Positions 34,729-43,846 of a stretch of DNA of 64,000 nucleotides are shown here, one piece after another (the stretch's first letter is position 1; each line of letters starts with the position of its first letter). The DNA is from Collinsella sp. AF20-14LB (GTDB lineage Bacteria > Actinomycetota > Coriobacteriia > Coriobacteriales > Coriobacteriaceae): NCBI RefSeq assembly GCF_003459505.1, contig NZ_QRWD01000012.1:360-64359 (forward strand), given 5' to 3'. The notes under the pieces were generated by a model. The model was not told the DNA's origin. It did no database searches and worked only from the letters and a program-made list of their open reading frames with translations. Made by a program: the position numbers and the translations under genes.

Positions 34729-36640
34729 GGCAACGACCGCCGAGCGCGCGCTCAACCGTAAGGGCGGCACCATGTCGCGCCTCATCAAGACGCTCTTTGG
34801 CTTCTATCCCGTGCTTTTGCCCCTTGTCGTCGCCGGCGTGGTGCTCTGCGCCATCATCAACTCCATCGGCGCGACCTTCCTGCAGAGCGCCCTGCAGATT
34901 ATTAGCGAATCGTGGCAGTCGGGCGATTGGGAAGCCGCACAGCCCAAGATTCTGCAGCTCGTGACCACCCTCGCCTGCATCTACGGCGTCGGTGTCCTGT
35001 CCTCGCTCTTCTGGAACCGCGCCATGGCTATCGTCACGCAGGGCTCGCTCGAGAAGCTGCGCGAGATGATGTTCAACCGCATGCAGGACCTGCCGATCCG
35101 CTACTTCGACACGCACCAGCGCGGCGATATCATGAGCCACTACACCAACGACATCGATACGCTGCGCCAGATGATCAGTCAGTCGCTGCCCAACCTGCTC
35201 ATGACGATCATCATCATCGTCACGGTGTTCTTTATCATGCTGTACTACAGCGTGTGGATGTGCCTGGTCATCATCGCCGGCGTCGCCTTTATGACCTTTA
35301 TGACCAAGCTGCTCGGCTCCAATTCCGCGCGTTTCTTCATTGCGCAGCAGACCGAGCTCGGCGTGGTCGAGGGCCATATCGAGGAAGTCATGAACGGTCA
35401 GAAGGTCGTCAAGGCGTTCTGCCACGAGTCTGCCGCCGAGGCCGATTTTGACGAGCGCAACGAAAAGCTCTTCGAGGTCTCACAGAAGGCCAACATGTAC
35501 GCCAACATCCTCATGCCCATCCTTATGAACCTGGGCAACTTGCTCTACGTGCTGGTGGCCCTTGCCGGCGGCATTTTCCTGGCGCTGGGCGTGCCCAACC
35601 TGAGCATCTCGGGCATGGCGCTGTCGATCGCCGTCGTGGTGCCGTTCCTCAACATGACCAAGCAGTTCTGCGGACAGATCGGCCAGATCTCGCAGCAGAT
35701 CAACGCCGTGGTCATGGGCCTCGCCGGCGCCGACCGTATCTTTGAGCTCATCGACGAGAAGCCCGAAGCCGACGAAGGCTATGTGACGCTCGTCAACGCG
35801 CAGGTCAACCCCGATACCTGGCAGCTCGAGGAGGCTGACCACCACACCGGCATGTGGGCGTGGAAACATCCGCACCGCGCAACCGGCGAGATCGAGTACG
35901 TGCCGCTGCGTGGCGACCTGGTCATGGACAACGTCGACTTTGGCTACACGCCCGACCACGAAGTGCTGCACGGCGTGTCCGTGTTTGCCAAGCCGGGCCA
36001 GAAAGTCGCGTTTGTCGGCGCCACCGGTGCGGGCAAGACGACCATCACCAACCTCATCAACCGCTTCTATGACATTGCCGACGGCAAGATTCGCTACGAC
36101 GGCATCAACGTCAACAAGATCCGCAAGGCCGACCTGCGCCGAAGCCTGGGCGTCGTGCTGCAGGACGTGAACCTGTTCACCGGCACCGTGATGGATAACA
36201 TCCGCTACGGCAACCTGGATGCCACCGACGAGGAGTGCATCGCGGCGGCCAAGCTCGCGGGCGCGGACGACTTTATCACCCGCCTGCCCGACGGCTACGA
36301 CACCATGCTCACCGGCAACGGCGCCCAGCTGTCGCAGGGCCAGCGCCAGCTGATTTCGATCGCCCGCGCCGCCGTCGCCGATCCGCCGGCAATGATTCTG
36401 GACGAGGCAACGTCGAGCATCGACACCCGCACCGAGGCCATCGTTCAGGCGGGCATGGATAAGCTCATGGAGGGCCGCACGACGTTTGTCATCGCGCACC
36501 GCCTGTCCACCGTACGTAACTCCGATGCGATCATCTGTCTGGACCACGGCCGCATCATCGAGCGCGGCAACCACGACGAGCTGATCGCCAAGCGCGGATA
36601 TTACTACCAGCTCTACACGGGTGCGTTTGAGCTGGAGTAG
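34721..36640 (+). CDS. heterodimeric ABC exporter subunit (canonical-site half)
   Basis: A 639-residue partner. The exporter membrane domain spans about 25-340; the ATPase has Walker A GATGAGKTT near 433, signature LSQGQRQLISIARAAV near 535, Walker B MILDEATSSID near 560 with the catalytic Glu, and switch VIAHRLSTVRNSDAI near 590. An extra segment of about 45 residues (VNAQVNPDTWQLEEADHHTG and following) precedes the ATPase domain. Its start overlaps the first subunit's stop by 8 bases, behind GGAAGGAGG, so the two are made in step. Confidence 0.93.
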   Translation: MSKATTAERALNRKGGTMSRLIKTLFGFYPVLLPLVVAGVVLCAIINSIGATFLQSALQIISESWQSGDWEAAQPKILQLVTTLACIYGVGVLSSLFWNRAMAIVTQGSLEKLREMMFNRMQDLPIRYFDTHQRGDIMSHYTNDIDTLRQMISQSLPNLLMTIIIIVTVFFIMLYYSVWMCLVIIAGVAFMTFMTKLLGSNSARFFIAQQTELGVVEGHIEEVMNGQKVVKAFCHESAAEADFDERNEKLFEVSQKANMYANILMPILMNLGNLLYVLVALAGGIFLALGVPNLSISGMALSIAVVVPFLNMTKQFCGQIGQISQQINAVVMGLAGADRIFELIDEKPEADEGYVTLVNAQVNPDTWQLEEADHHTGMWAWKHPHRATGEIEYVPLRGDLVMDNVDFGYTPDHEVLHGVSVFAKPGQKVAFVGATGAGKTTITNLINRFYDIADGKIRYDGINVNKIRKADLRRSLGVVLQDVNLFTGTVMDNIRYGNLDATDEECIAAAKLAGADDFITRLPDGYDTMLTGNGAQLSQGQRQLISIARAAVADPPAMILDEATSSIDTRTEAIVQAGMDKLMEGRTTFVIAHRLSTVRNSDAIICLDHGRIIERGNHDELIAKRGYYYQLYTGAFELE

Positions 36641-36654
36641 GAACGATTACTGAC

Positions 36655-36761
36655 GGAGGGTTCCCCGGGGCGGCGGGGTAATTCCTCCGTGCTCAAACAT
36701 TCTCGCTGCGCTGCGAAACTGCGCGCGGAGGAAATACACCGCCGTCCACGGGGCACCCTCC
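36655..36761. repeat. palindrome H after the ABC exporter operon
   Basis: Arms 36655-36689 and 36726-36761 pair over about 35 bases with a few mismatches and one single-base gap (shared ends GGAGGGT and TTCCTCCG). The 36-base centre contains TCTCGCTGCGCTGCGAAACTG, itself weakly paired. It starts 14 bp after the stop codon. Confidence 0.7.
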
Positions 36762-36804
36762 TACGCGTGATCAGCCCGTCGTTTAAAACGGAATAAAGGT
36801 TAGT

Positions 36805-36837
36805 GAGGCCCTGGCCGTTTGGCCAGGGCCTCGTTTT
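36805..36837 (+). terminator. terminator of the ABC exporter operon
   Basis: Perfect 12-bp stem GAGGCCCTGGCC/GGCCAGGGCCTC with a GTTT loop, followed by GTTTT on the plus strand. It lies between the exporter operon and the convergent LysR gene. Confidence 0.8.
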
Positions 36838-36844
36838 GTGTGAG

Positions 36845-37723
36845 CTACTTGAGGAGTTGGGCAATGGCGTTGACGAATTTTTGGACTTGGAGGGTGGGCT
36901 CGAGCGGGTAGTGCAAATAGACCGGCACCTCGCGGCCGCACAAAAACGGTACGCCCACAAAGGCCGGGTGCACGCCCGACCACGCTCCGCAGGTGAGCAC
37001 CGCGTCGCCCTTTTCCTCCGCCTCGTTAAAAAGCGCAAAGTCAAAGCTGTCCACGTCGATCACGTCCACGCCGCCGTCGGCCAAAAGATCGATACGCAGG
37101 CTGTCCATGGCGTCGTTGCCGTGACGAAGCACGCGCAGGCGCATACCCTCCAGGTCGGCAACCGTGATGCGCGTCTTGCGCGCGAGTCGGCTTGTGCGCG
37201 GCACGTCGATATAAAACGGCACGGTAACGATGCGAAGCTTTTGGCAGGCGTCTCCCCAGCGCGGGGTCGAAAAACTCGACTGCACCACGTCGACCTCGCG
37301 TCCCAGACTGCGCATAACGGTCTCGTGCTCATCGTAAAGGTCCCCCACCGGCACAATCTCAAAACGCAAACGCGGTTCCATGTCGTGCAGCTGCGGCCAT
37401 AGCGCGAGTGTATGGCGCCCCGGGCACATCATCGACACACCCAGGCGCACGGCGCCGCCATCGCCCGCCGCGCGTCGGGCACGACGCAGTGCGTCCTCGG
37501 ACTGGCGCATGATCGAGCGCGCGTCGTCCACCAGCAGAGCACCCGCCGGCGTCACCTTGACGCCCGAATGCGAGCGCTCGAACAGCGTGATGCCGAACTC
37601 GGCCTCGAAGCCCGAAACCTGCTTGACGAGTGCCGGCGTCGACACGCGCAGCTTTGCCGCGGCACGCGAGAAACTTCCCAGCTCCGCGGCGGCCGAAATA
37701 GCGTCAAGTCGTCGATCGTACAC
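36845..37723 (-). CDS. LysR family transcriptional regulator
   Basis: A 292-residue regulator. The N-terminal helix-turn-helix is RLDAISAAAELGSFSRAAAKLRVSTPALVKQVSGFEAEFGITLFERSHSGVKVTPAG (about 4-60), followed by a periplasmic-binding-like effector domain. GTG 37723 is chosen: it follows GGAG at six bases and gives the usual family start; a GTG at 37756 would add 11 basic residues. It is transcribed away from the SDR/MFS/oxidoreductase genes, the classic arrangement for an activator of that cluster. The effector is unknown. Confidence 0.9.
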   Translation of the reverse strand: MYDRRLDAISAAAELGSFSRAAAKLRVSTPALVKQVSGFEAEFGITLFERSHSGVKVTPAGALLVDDARSIMRQSEDALRRARRAAGDGGAVRLGVSMMCPGRHTLALWPQLHDMEPRLRFEIVPVGDLYDEHETVMRSLGREVDVVQSSFSTPRWGDACQKLRIVTVPFYIDVPRTSRLARKTRITVADLEGMRLRVLRHGNDAMDSLRIDLLADGGVDVIDVDSFDFALFNEAEEKGDAVLTCGAWSGVHPAFVGVPFLCGREVPVYLHYPLEPTLQVQKFVNAIAQLLK

Positions 37724-37790
37724 GTCAATCTCCCGTTTTCGCACGCGCGGGCCCACAGCACCGCAGGGGGTCGTTTTCGCAGGTCACGCG

Positions 37791-37812
37791 CTCAATTGAG
37801 AACAAACCTCAA
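37791..37812. promoter_or_regulatory. inverted repeats in the LysR-SDR divergent region
   Basis: TTGAG, seven bases, CTCAA (37796-37812) preceded by the overlapping palindrome CTCAATTGAG (37791-37800). The three half-sites are the sort of spaced repeats LysR proteins bind, about 70 bp upstream of lysR. Confidence 0.4.
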
Positions 37813-37903
37813 TGTACAGTGTAAACCTACGGTTAACGTCATTCTAACAAATATGCAATTCACCTGCGCGAACGCTAAGCATACGATAACCAGCGAAAAC
37901 CAC

Positions 37904-37930
37904 GTGGGTCGGTTAATGGGAGCGACCCAC
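37904..37930 (+). promoter_or_regulatory. hairpin in the SDR gene leader
   Basis: Perfect 8-bp stem GTGGGTCG/CGACCCAC with an 11-base loop, ending 26 bp before the SDR start and just before its ribosome site (AAGGGAAG). No T run follows, so it may affect translation or mRNA stability. Confidence 0.35.
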
Positions 37931-37956
37931 CGGGAGGCACAAGAAGGGAAGTTCCT

Positions 37957-38838
37957 ATGAGCAACTGGCTTAAGCTCGAGGGCGATGTCTGCGCCGTGAC
38001 CGGCGCACTCGGCGGTATGGGCGTCGAGATTTGCCGCGAGTTCGCCCGCAACGGCGCCAACGTCGTCCTGCTCGATCTGGACGAGGAAAAGGTCAAGGCC
38101 GCAGCCGCTGACCTCGCCGCTGAGTTTGGCATCCACGCCGAGGGCTACAAGATGAACGCCACCGACGAGGCCGAGGTTCAGGCCGCCGTCGATGCCACCA
38201 TCGCCAACTTCGGCCGTGTCGACGTCCTCGTCAACACCGCCGGTATCCTGCGCTTCGCCGCCATGGAGGACCTGCCGCTCTCCGACTGGAACGAGGTCAT
38301 CAACGTCAACCTCACCGGCTACTTCATCACCTCGCAGCGCTTTGGTCGCGAGATGATCAAGGCCGGCCAGGGCCGCCTGGTGCACATCTCCACCGTCGCC
38401 AGCCACTCCCCCGAGACGTTCTCGGGCGTGTACAGCTCCACCAAGGCCGGCGTCAACATGATGTCCAAGATGCTCGCCGCCGAGTGGGGCCCCTACGGCG
38501 TGCGCTCCAACTGCGTCGAGCCCTGCTTCGTTAAGACCCCGATGTCGGCCAACTTCTACGCCGACCCCGAGGTCGAGAAGAGCCGCAGCCGCCTGATCGC
38601 CACGCGCCGCATCGGCGAGGTCAGCGATATCGCCAACGCCGTCATGTTCCTGGCGTCCACGCGCTCGGACTTTACCACCGGCGACGCCATCAAGGTCGAC
38701 GGCGGCTTCTCCAATATGATGGGCGACCTCACCGCCAAGCCCGGCGGCCGTCGCGCATACGCCGACAACTACCTTAAGAACAAGGGTGTCGAGCTTTGGT
38801 CCGACGAGTCCGGCGTCGCAAAGCCGACCGATCAGTAA
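37957..38838 (+). CDS. SDR family NAD(P)-dependent oxidoreductase
   Basis: Classical short-chain dehydrogenase of 293 residues. Seen: coenzyme motif TGALGGMG near residue 16, acidic LLDLDEE near 38-44 (suggesting NAD rather than NADP), NTAGIL near 90, catalytic Ser in ISTVAS near 145 and YSSTKAG near 159-165. It is about 40 residues longer than usual, with a C-terminal tail GGRRAYADNYLKNKGVELWSD. First gene of a cluster with an OFA carrier and a Gfo/Idh/MocA enzyme; substrate probably a polyol, sugar acid or hydroxy acid. Confidence 0.92.
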   Translation: MSNWLKLEGDVCAVTGALGGMGVEICREFARNGANVVLLDLDEEKVKAAAADLAAEFGIHAEGYKMNATDEAEVQAAVDATIANFGRVDVLVNTAGILRFAAMEDLPLSDWNEVINVNLTGYFITSQRFGREMIKAGQGRLVHISTVASHSPETFSGVYSSTKAGVNMMSKMLAAEWGPYGVRSNCVEPCFVKTPMSANFYADPEVEKSRSRLIATRRIGEVSDIANAVMFLASTRSDFTTGDAIKVDGGFSNMMGDLTAKPGGRRAYADNYLKNKGVELWSDESGVAKPTDQ

Positions 38839-38904
38839 ACCAGCCCGACTGGGAGGCCCCGCGGACGCGCCCCTCCCTCCCCCGTATCGATTAGAAAGAG
38901 TCCA

Positions 38905-40161
38905 ATGGCTTCCACCAACTCCAATAAGGGTCGCGCCGTCGTGCTTTCTGCCGCGTGCGTCACCATGTTCTTCATCAGCTCCATCGCGCTGTACTCCGTC
39001 GTGTCCAAGAATCTGCTCGCCGTCTACCCCGAGTGGTCCAGCGCACTTACCTGGGCTTTCCCGGTCTTCCAGACCATCATGGCCGTGACGGGCATCTTCG
39101 CCGGCCGTATCTCCGACAAGATCGGCCCCCGCAACGTCGTGATCGCCGCCGCCGTGTGCTACGGCGTGGGCTGGTTCATGTCCGGCACCGTCACCGAGCC
39201 GTGGCAGTTCTACCTGTGGTTCTCGCTCGTCGCCGCCATCGGCAACGGTCTGGGTTACAACCCCGCGCTCACCACCGGCCAAAAGTGGTTCATCGACAAG
39301 AAGGGTCTCGCCTCCGGCATCACCCTTGCCGCTTCGACCGCCGGCCCCGCCGTGCTGTCCCCGGTGCTCGCCTCACTGCTCATCCCGAGCCTGGGCATCT
39401 TTGGCGCCCTCAAGGCACTCGGCGTCATCTTCTTTGTGACGATCGCCGCCTCCGCCCTGTTCCTGAAGGCCCCCGAGGCCGGCTGGCTGCCCGAGGGCTT
39501 CGAGGCCCCCAAGGGCGGAGCGCACGCCGGCACCTTCGGTGACCTCACTCCGGGCGAGATGGTCAAGACCCCGCGCTTCTGGGTCCTCATCGTCACCTTC
39601 GCCTTTGCCGCCACCGCGGGTACCCTGCTCGTAGGCAAGGTTGCCTCCATCGCCGCCGTCCAGCTCTTCGCCGACCCCACGAGCGCCGCAGCTGTCGCCC
39701 TCGGCGGCGTGGTGGTCTCCGTCAACACCTGCGCCAACCTGGTCGGTCGCCTGTCCTTTGGTCAGATCATCGACAAGCTCGGCGCCTATAAGTCGCTGCT
39801 CATCAGCCTTGTCGTCACCATCGTCGCGCTCGTCATCATGTCGATGAGCTTTACGCAGAGCATGTTCTTTGTGGCACTCGCCCTGCTCGGCTTTAGCTTT
39901 GGCGCCCTGCTCGTCATCTACCCGCCGCTCACTGGTGGCGCCTTTGGCACCAGCAACATCGGCGTCAACTACGGCATCATGTTCCTGGGCTATGCCGCTT
40001 CCACCTGGATCAGCCAGCCCATCACCGCCGTGCTGTATCACGCCGAGGCCGGCAGCGCCGCCTACCAGCAGTCCTTCTACGGCGCCATCGTGATCGCCGC
40101 CACCGCCGTCGTGCTCACCGTCTATATGATGGTCTCCGACAGCAAGAAGAAGTCCGCTTAG
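38905..40161 (+). CDS. OFA-family MFS transporter
   Basis: A 418-residue, 12-helix carrier. The segment SLVAAIGNGLGYNPALTTGQKWFIDKKGLASGITLAASTAGPAVLSPVLASLLI (about 110-160) and the loop FAGRISDKIGPRNVVI are the hallmark of the oxalate/formate antiporter family, whose members carry mono- and dicarboxylates. Starts 66 bp after the SDR, with AAAGAGTCC upstream. It likely imports the substrate that the neighbouring oxidoreductases work on. Confidence 0.92.
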   Translation: MASTNSNKGRAVVLSAACVTMFFISSIALYSVVSKNLLAVYPEWSSALTWAFPVFQTIMAVTGIFAGRISDKIGPRNVVIAAAVCYGVGWFMSGTVTEPWQFYLWFSLVAAIGNGLGYNPALTTGQKWFIDKKGLASGITLAASTAGPAVLSPVLASLLIPSLGIFGALKALGVIFFVTIAASALFLKAPEAGWLPEGFEAPKGGAHAGTFGDLTPGEMVKTPRFWVLIVTFAFAATAGTLLVGKVASIAAVQLFADPTSAAAVALGGVVVSVNTCANLVGRLSFGQIIDKLGAYKSLLISLVVTIVALVIMSMSFTQSMFFVALALLGFSFGALLVIYPPLTGGAFGTSNIGVNYGIMFLGYAASTWISQPITAVLYHAEAGSAAYQQSFYGAIVIAATAVVLTVYMMVSDSKKKSA

Positions 40162-40170
40162 TCGTATCGA

Positions 40171-40202
40171 TGTGACAAAGGGACAGCCCCTTTGTCACAT
40201 TC
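40171..40202. repeat. family B palindrome, copy 3
   Basis: Arms TGTGACAAAGGG and CCCTTTGTCACA around a short centre (ACAGC), with less flanking match than copy 1. It begins nine bases after the OFA carrier stop and ends 29 bp before the next gene. Confidence 0.8.
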
Positions 40203-40230
40203 GGCAGCCACCAATTATTAAGGAGTCGAA

Positions 40231-41271
40231 ATGTCTGAGCTCAACCCCGTCCGCATTGCCGTTATCGGCGCCGGCGCCATGGGCCGCAACCACATCCGCT
40301 TTGTCACCGAGGAGCCCGAGGCCGAGCTCGTCGCCATCGCCGACGCCTTTGAGGGCGCCCGCGCCACGGCCGAGTCCGCCGGCGTGCCGTTTTACACCGA
40401 TCCTGCCCAGATGATGGACGAGGTCAAGCCCGAGGCCGTCATTATCGCCACCCCCAACGACCTGCACCTGGGCGTTGCCCGCGAGGCTGTGAAGCGCAAC
40501 ATCGTGCCGCTGGTCGAAAAGCCGATCTCCAACGATCTCGAGGATGCCCAGGCCTTCGCCGCCGAGGCCGAGACCGCCGGCGTGCCCGTGCTCGTGGGCC
40601 AGCACCGTCGCCACAACCCGTTTGTGAACAAGGCCAAGGAGATCATCGAGTCCGGCGAGCTGGGCAAGCTCACCGTGTCGAGCTTCCACTATATGATCTA
40701 TAAGAACGACGAGTACTTCGATGTCGAGTGGCGCCGCAAGAAGGGTGCCGGCCCGATCCTGGTTAACCTGGTTCACGACGTCGACCTGCTCCGCTATCTG
40801 CTGGGCGAGCCCGTTGCCGTCCAGGGTATGCAGTCCAGCGCCGCCCGCGGTTTTGAGACCGAGGACTCCGCCGTGGTCAACGTTCGCTTTGCCGATGGCG
40901 CGCTCGCGAGCATGACCATCTCCGACGCCACCGCCAGCCCCTGGAACTGGGAGGCGACTGCTCGCGAGGACCCGCAGTACCGCCCCTTCGACGCCGATGC
41001 CTACTTTATCGGTGGCACCAAGGGCGCACTGTCGCTGCCCCGCCTGCACCAGTTCTCCTACGACGGCGCCTCCAACTGGCACAAGCCGCTGCAGATGGAG
41101 ATTCCGGCCGTCGACCCGGCACTGCCGCACAAGATGCAGCTCAAGCACTTTGTGAAGGTCGTCCGCCGCGAGGTCGAGCCCGTCGTGACCCCCGCCGACA
41201 ACGTTAAGACGCTCACGCTGCTTAACGCCATCAAGGAGGCCGCCGAGACCGGCCAGCTCGTCGAGCTGTAA
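40231..41271 (+). CDS. Gfo/Idh/MocA family oxidoreductase
   Basis: A 346-residue NAD(P)-dependent dehydrogenase. N-terminal Rossmann fold IAVIGAGAMGRNHIRFV near residue 9, then EKPISNDLEDAQAF near 92 with the family's EKP Lys, and QHRRHNPFVNKAKEIIESGELG near 124. Late DVDLLRYLLGEP contributes the usual active-site acidic/His region (HDVDL near 182). Such enzymes act on inositols, sugar alcohols or amino sugars. Third gene of the LysR-linked cluster; a terminator follows. Confidence 0.92.
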   Translation: MSELNPVRIAVIGAGAMGRNHIRFVTEEPEAELVAIADAFEGARATAESAGVPFYTDPAQMMDEVKPEAVIIATPNDLHLGVAREAVKRNIVPLVEKPISNDLEDAQAFAAEAETAGVPVLVGQHRRHNPFVNKAKEIIESGELGKLTVSSFHYMIYKNDEYFDVEWRRKKGAGPILVNLVHDVDLLRYLLGEPVAVQGMQSSAARGFETEDSAVVNVRFADGALASMTISDATASPWNWEATAREDPQYRPFDADAYFIGGTKGALSLPRLHQFSYDGASNWHKPLQMEIPAVDPALPHKMQLKHFVKVVRREVEPVVTPADNVKTLTLLNAIKEAAETGQLVEL

Positions 41272-41344
41272 TGCCTTAAGAGCGGCCGCGGCAGAAACCC
41301 CATGCCGAGTCCCTCGGTCCGTCACAAATAAGCCCCTCTTCTTT

Positions 41345-41379
41345 GCCCCGCGAGCAGCCTCCTGCCCGCGGGGCATTTT
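41345..41379 (+). terminator. terminator after the Gfo/Idh/MocA gene
   Basis: Stem GCCCCGCG/CGCGGGGC with a 14-base loop, followed by ATTTTG. Confidence 0.75.
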
Positions 41380-41441
41380 GCTACCTTGCCGACGATTTTT
41401 CTGGAGCAGGAGCCATTTTGTACCTCAGATTGATTCGTTCG

Positions 41442-41597
41442 CCACGAAATGGGCCTATCTACTACGTTTAACCGATTGCCCTCAACCATGCCAAATTTCG
41501 AGAAATAAAAACCGCAGGTAGACAGGTTGCGCGTTCTCGGAAAACCGGGGATGGTCGACCCATACGGTTCAAACGTAGTAGATAGGCCGCTTTCGTG
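41442..41597. repeat. family D palindromic element, copy 2
   Basis: Perfect 18-bp outer arms 41452-41469 and 41571-41588 (core GGCCTATCTACTACG) with a further 8-bp pair CCACGAAA/TTTCGTGG outside. It shares CTACTACGTTTAACCG, ACCGCAGGTAGA and overall size with copy 1. It fills most of the 420-bp gap between the Gfo/Idh/MocA gene and tex, which otherwise holds only the terminator and the tex leader. Confidence 0.8.
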
Positions 41598-41690
41598 GTC
41601 CCGCGCCAAAACAGTCTTTTTTGAGCGAAGTGGCAGGTGGTATCCTTGGTAGCTCTGTGCTGCAAACGCACCTCAAACGCAAGGAGTCCC

Positions 41691-43838
41691 ATGGATCTTA
41701 TCGCCCAGCTCGCGCGCGAGCTCAACCTTAAGGCCGCCAACGTCGAGGCGGCCGTCAAGCTCATCGACGAGGGAAACACCATTCCCTTTATCTCGCGCTA
41801 CCGCAAGGAAGCCACGGGCGGCATGGACGATGTCGCCCTGCGCGCGCTCGACGAGCGCCTGTCCTACCTGCGTAATCTTGAGCAGCGCAAAGAGGACGTC
41901 ATTCTGCTCATCGGCGCCCAGGGCAAACTCACGCCCGAACTCGAGCAACAGATTCGCGAGGCCACACAGCTCCAGCGTGTCGAGGACCTCTACAAGCCCT
42001 ACCGCAAAAAGCGCATGACCCGCGCGCAGAAGGCACGCGAGGCCGGCCTGGAGCCGCTCGCCAACATGATCATCATGCAGGCCTCGGCCAAGGGCAGCGC
42101 ACTCGACGCCGCCGCGGCATACGTCAACGAGGAGGCCGGCTTCGACACGCCCGAGAAGGCGCTCGCCGGCGCCGCCGACATCGTGGCCGAGACGGTGGCC
42201 GAGGACCCCGAGAACGTCGCCGACCTGCGCGCCTTTACGCAAAACACCGCCGACATCGTCGTCGAGGCCACCGACCCCGCCGAGAAGACCCCCTACGAGC
42301 CGTACTACAGCTATGATGAGCCGCTGCGTCGCATCCCCAACCACCGTGTACTGGCTATCGACCGCGGTGAGCGTGAGGGCAAGCTCCGCGTGCGCGTGAA
42401 CGTCGACGGCGCTGCCGCTACGGCACGCCTCGGCAGCCGCTGGCCCCGTCGCCAGGGCGTGTTTGCTCCCGTCTTTGACGCCGCCATCGCCGATGGCTAC
42501 AAGCGCCTCATGGCCCCCTCGCTGGAGCGCGAGGCCCGCGCCAAACTCACCGTTCGTGCCCAGACCGAGGCCATCAACGTCTTTGCCAAGAATCTCGAGG
42601 GCTTGCTCTCGGCGCGCCCCGTGCGCGGCGCCCGCGTGCTCGCGCTCGATCCGGGCTACCGCACCGGCTGCAAGGTCGCCGTCATGGACGAGACCGGCAA
42701 GCTACTCGACCACGGCGTGGTCTATCCCACCAAGCCGCGCCACGACGTCGCCGGCACCAAGCGCGAGCTCGCCCGCCTCGTCAAGAAGGACGGCGTCAAC
42801 ACCATCGTCATCGGCAACGGCACCGCCAGCCGCGAGACCGAGGAAGTCGTCTCGGAGTTCATTACCGAGCAGGCGCCCAGCCTTCGCTACACCATCGTCA
42901 ACGAAGCCGGCGCGTCGGTGTACTCGGCCTCCGAGCTCGCGAGCCAAGAGTATCCCGACCTGGACGTCACCGTGCGTGGCGCCATGAGCCTGGGCCGCCG
43001 TCTGCAAGACCCGCTGGCAGAGCTCGTCAAGATTCCGCCCCAGTCCATCGGCGTGGGCCAGTACCAGCACGACCTTGACCAGGCCGAGCTTTCGCGCACC
43101 CTGGGCCACGTGGTGGAAGACGTCGTCAACCGTGTGGGCGTCGACGTCAACACCGCGAGCGCAAGCCTGCTGGGCTACGTGTCGGGCATTACGCCAAGCG
43201 TAGCCAAAAACATCGTGGCCTACCGCGAGGAAAACGGCGCCTTTACCGATCGCCGCCAGCTCAAGAAGGTCCCCAAGCTGGGACCCAAGGCGTACCTCAA
43301 CGCCGCGGGCTTCCTGCGCATCAGCGGCGGCAAAAACCCGCTCGACGCGACAAGCGTCCACCCCGAGAGCTACGAGGTGGCCACGTCCGTCCTAGAGCGC
43401 GCAGGCGTTAAAGCCAGCGAGCTCAGCCGCGGTGGCGTGCCCGACATCGAGCGCCGCCTGGGCAGCATCTCGGCGCTGGCAAGCGACCTGGACTGTGGCA
43501 CCCTGACGCTCATCGACATTGTCAACGAGCTCAAGAAGCCCGGTCGCGACCCGCGCGACGACGCGCCCGAGGTGGTCTTTAGCCGCTCGGCACTTTCTAT
43601 TGACGACCTGGAGCCCGGCATGGAGCTCAAGGGCACGGTGCGCAACGTCGTCGACTTTGGCGCCTTCGTCGACGTGGGCGTGCACCAGGACGGCCTCGTG
43701 CACATCTCCAAGCTGGCCAGCCGCTTCGTCAAGCACCCCAGCGACGTGGTGCGCGTCGGCGACACGGTGAAGGTATGGGTAGAAAAGGTCGATCGCGACC
43801 GCAAAAAGATCTCCCTCACCATGGTGCGGGGCAAATAA
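41691..43838 (+). CDS. tex: Tex-like S1 RNA-binding transcription accessory protein
   Basis: A 715-residue cytoplasmic nucleic-acid-binding protein. Domains in order: helical Tex N-terminus (IPFISRYRKEATGGMDDVALRALDERLSYLRNLEQRKEDV, about 25-70), YqgF/RNase H-like fold (VLALDPGYRTGCKVAVMDETG, near 318), helix-hairpin-helix pair (VASLLGYVSGITPSVAKNIVAYREENG to LGPKAYLNAAGFLRI, about 485-545), and a C-terminal S1 domain (LKGTVRNVVDFGAFVDVGVHQDGLVHISKLA, near 645). ATG 41691 follows AAGGAGTCCC. Confidence 0.95.
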   Translation: MDLIAQLARELNLKAANVEAAVKLIDEGNTIPFISRYRKEATGGMDDVALRALDERLSYLRNLEQRKEDVILLIGAQGKLTPELEQQIREATQLQRVEDLYKPYRKKRMTRAQKAREAGLEPLANMIIMQASAKGSALDAAAAYVNEEAGFDTPEKALAGAADIVAETVAEDPENVADLRAFTQNTADIVVEATDPAEKTPYEPYYSYDEPLRRIPNHRVLAIDRGEREGKLRVRVNVDGAAATARLGSRWPRRQGVFAPVFDAAIADGYKRLMAPSLEREARAKLTVRAQTEAINVFAKNLEGLLSARPVRGARVLALDPGYRTGCKVAVMDETGKLLDHGVVYPTKPRHDVAGTKRELARLVKKDGVNTIVIGNGTASRETEEVVSEFITEQAPSLRYTIVNEAGASVYSASELASQEYPDLDVTVRGAMSLGRRLQDPLAELVKIPPQSIGVGQYQHDLDQAELSRTLGHVVEDVVNRVGVDVNTASASLLGYVSGITPSVAKNIVAYREENGAFTDRRQLKKVPKLGPKAYLNAAGFLRISGGKNPLDATSVHPESYEVATSVLERAGVKASELSRGGVPDIERRLGSISALASDLDCGTLTLIDIVNELKKPGRDPRDDAPEVVFSRSALSIDDLEPGMELKGTVRNVVDFGAFVDVGVHQDGLVHISKLASRFVKHPSDVVRVGDTVKVWVEKVDRDRKKISLTMVRGK

Positions 43839-43846
43839 GCCGCTGC

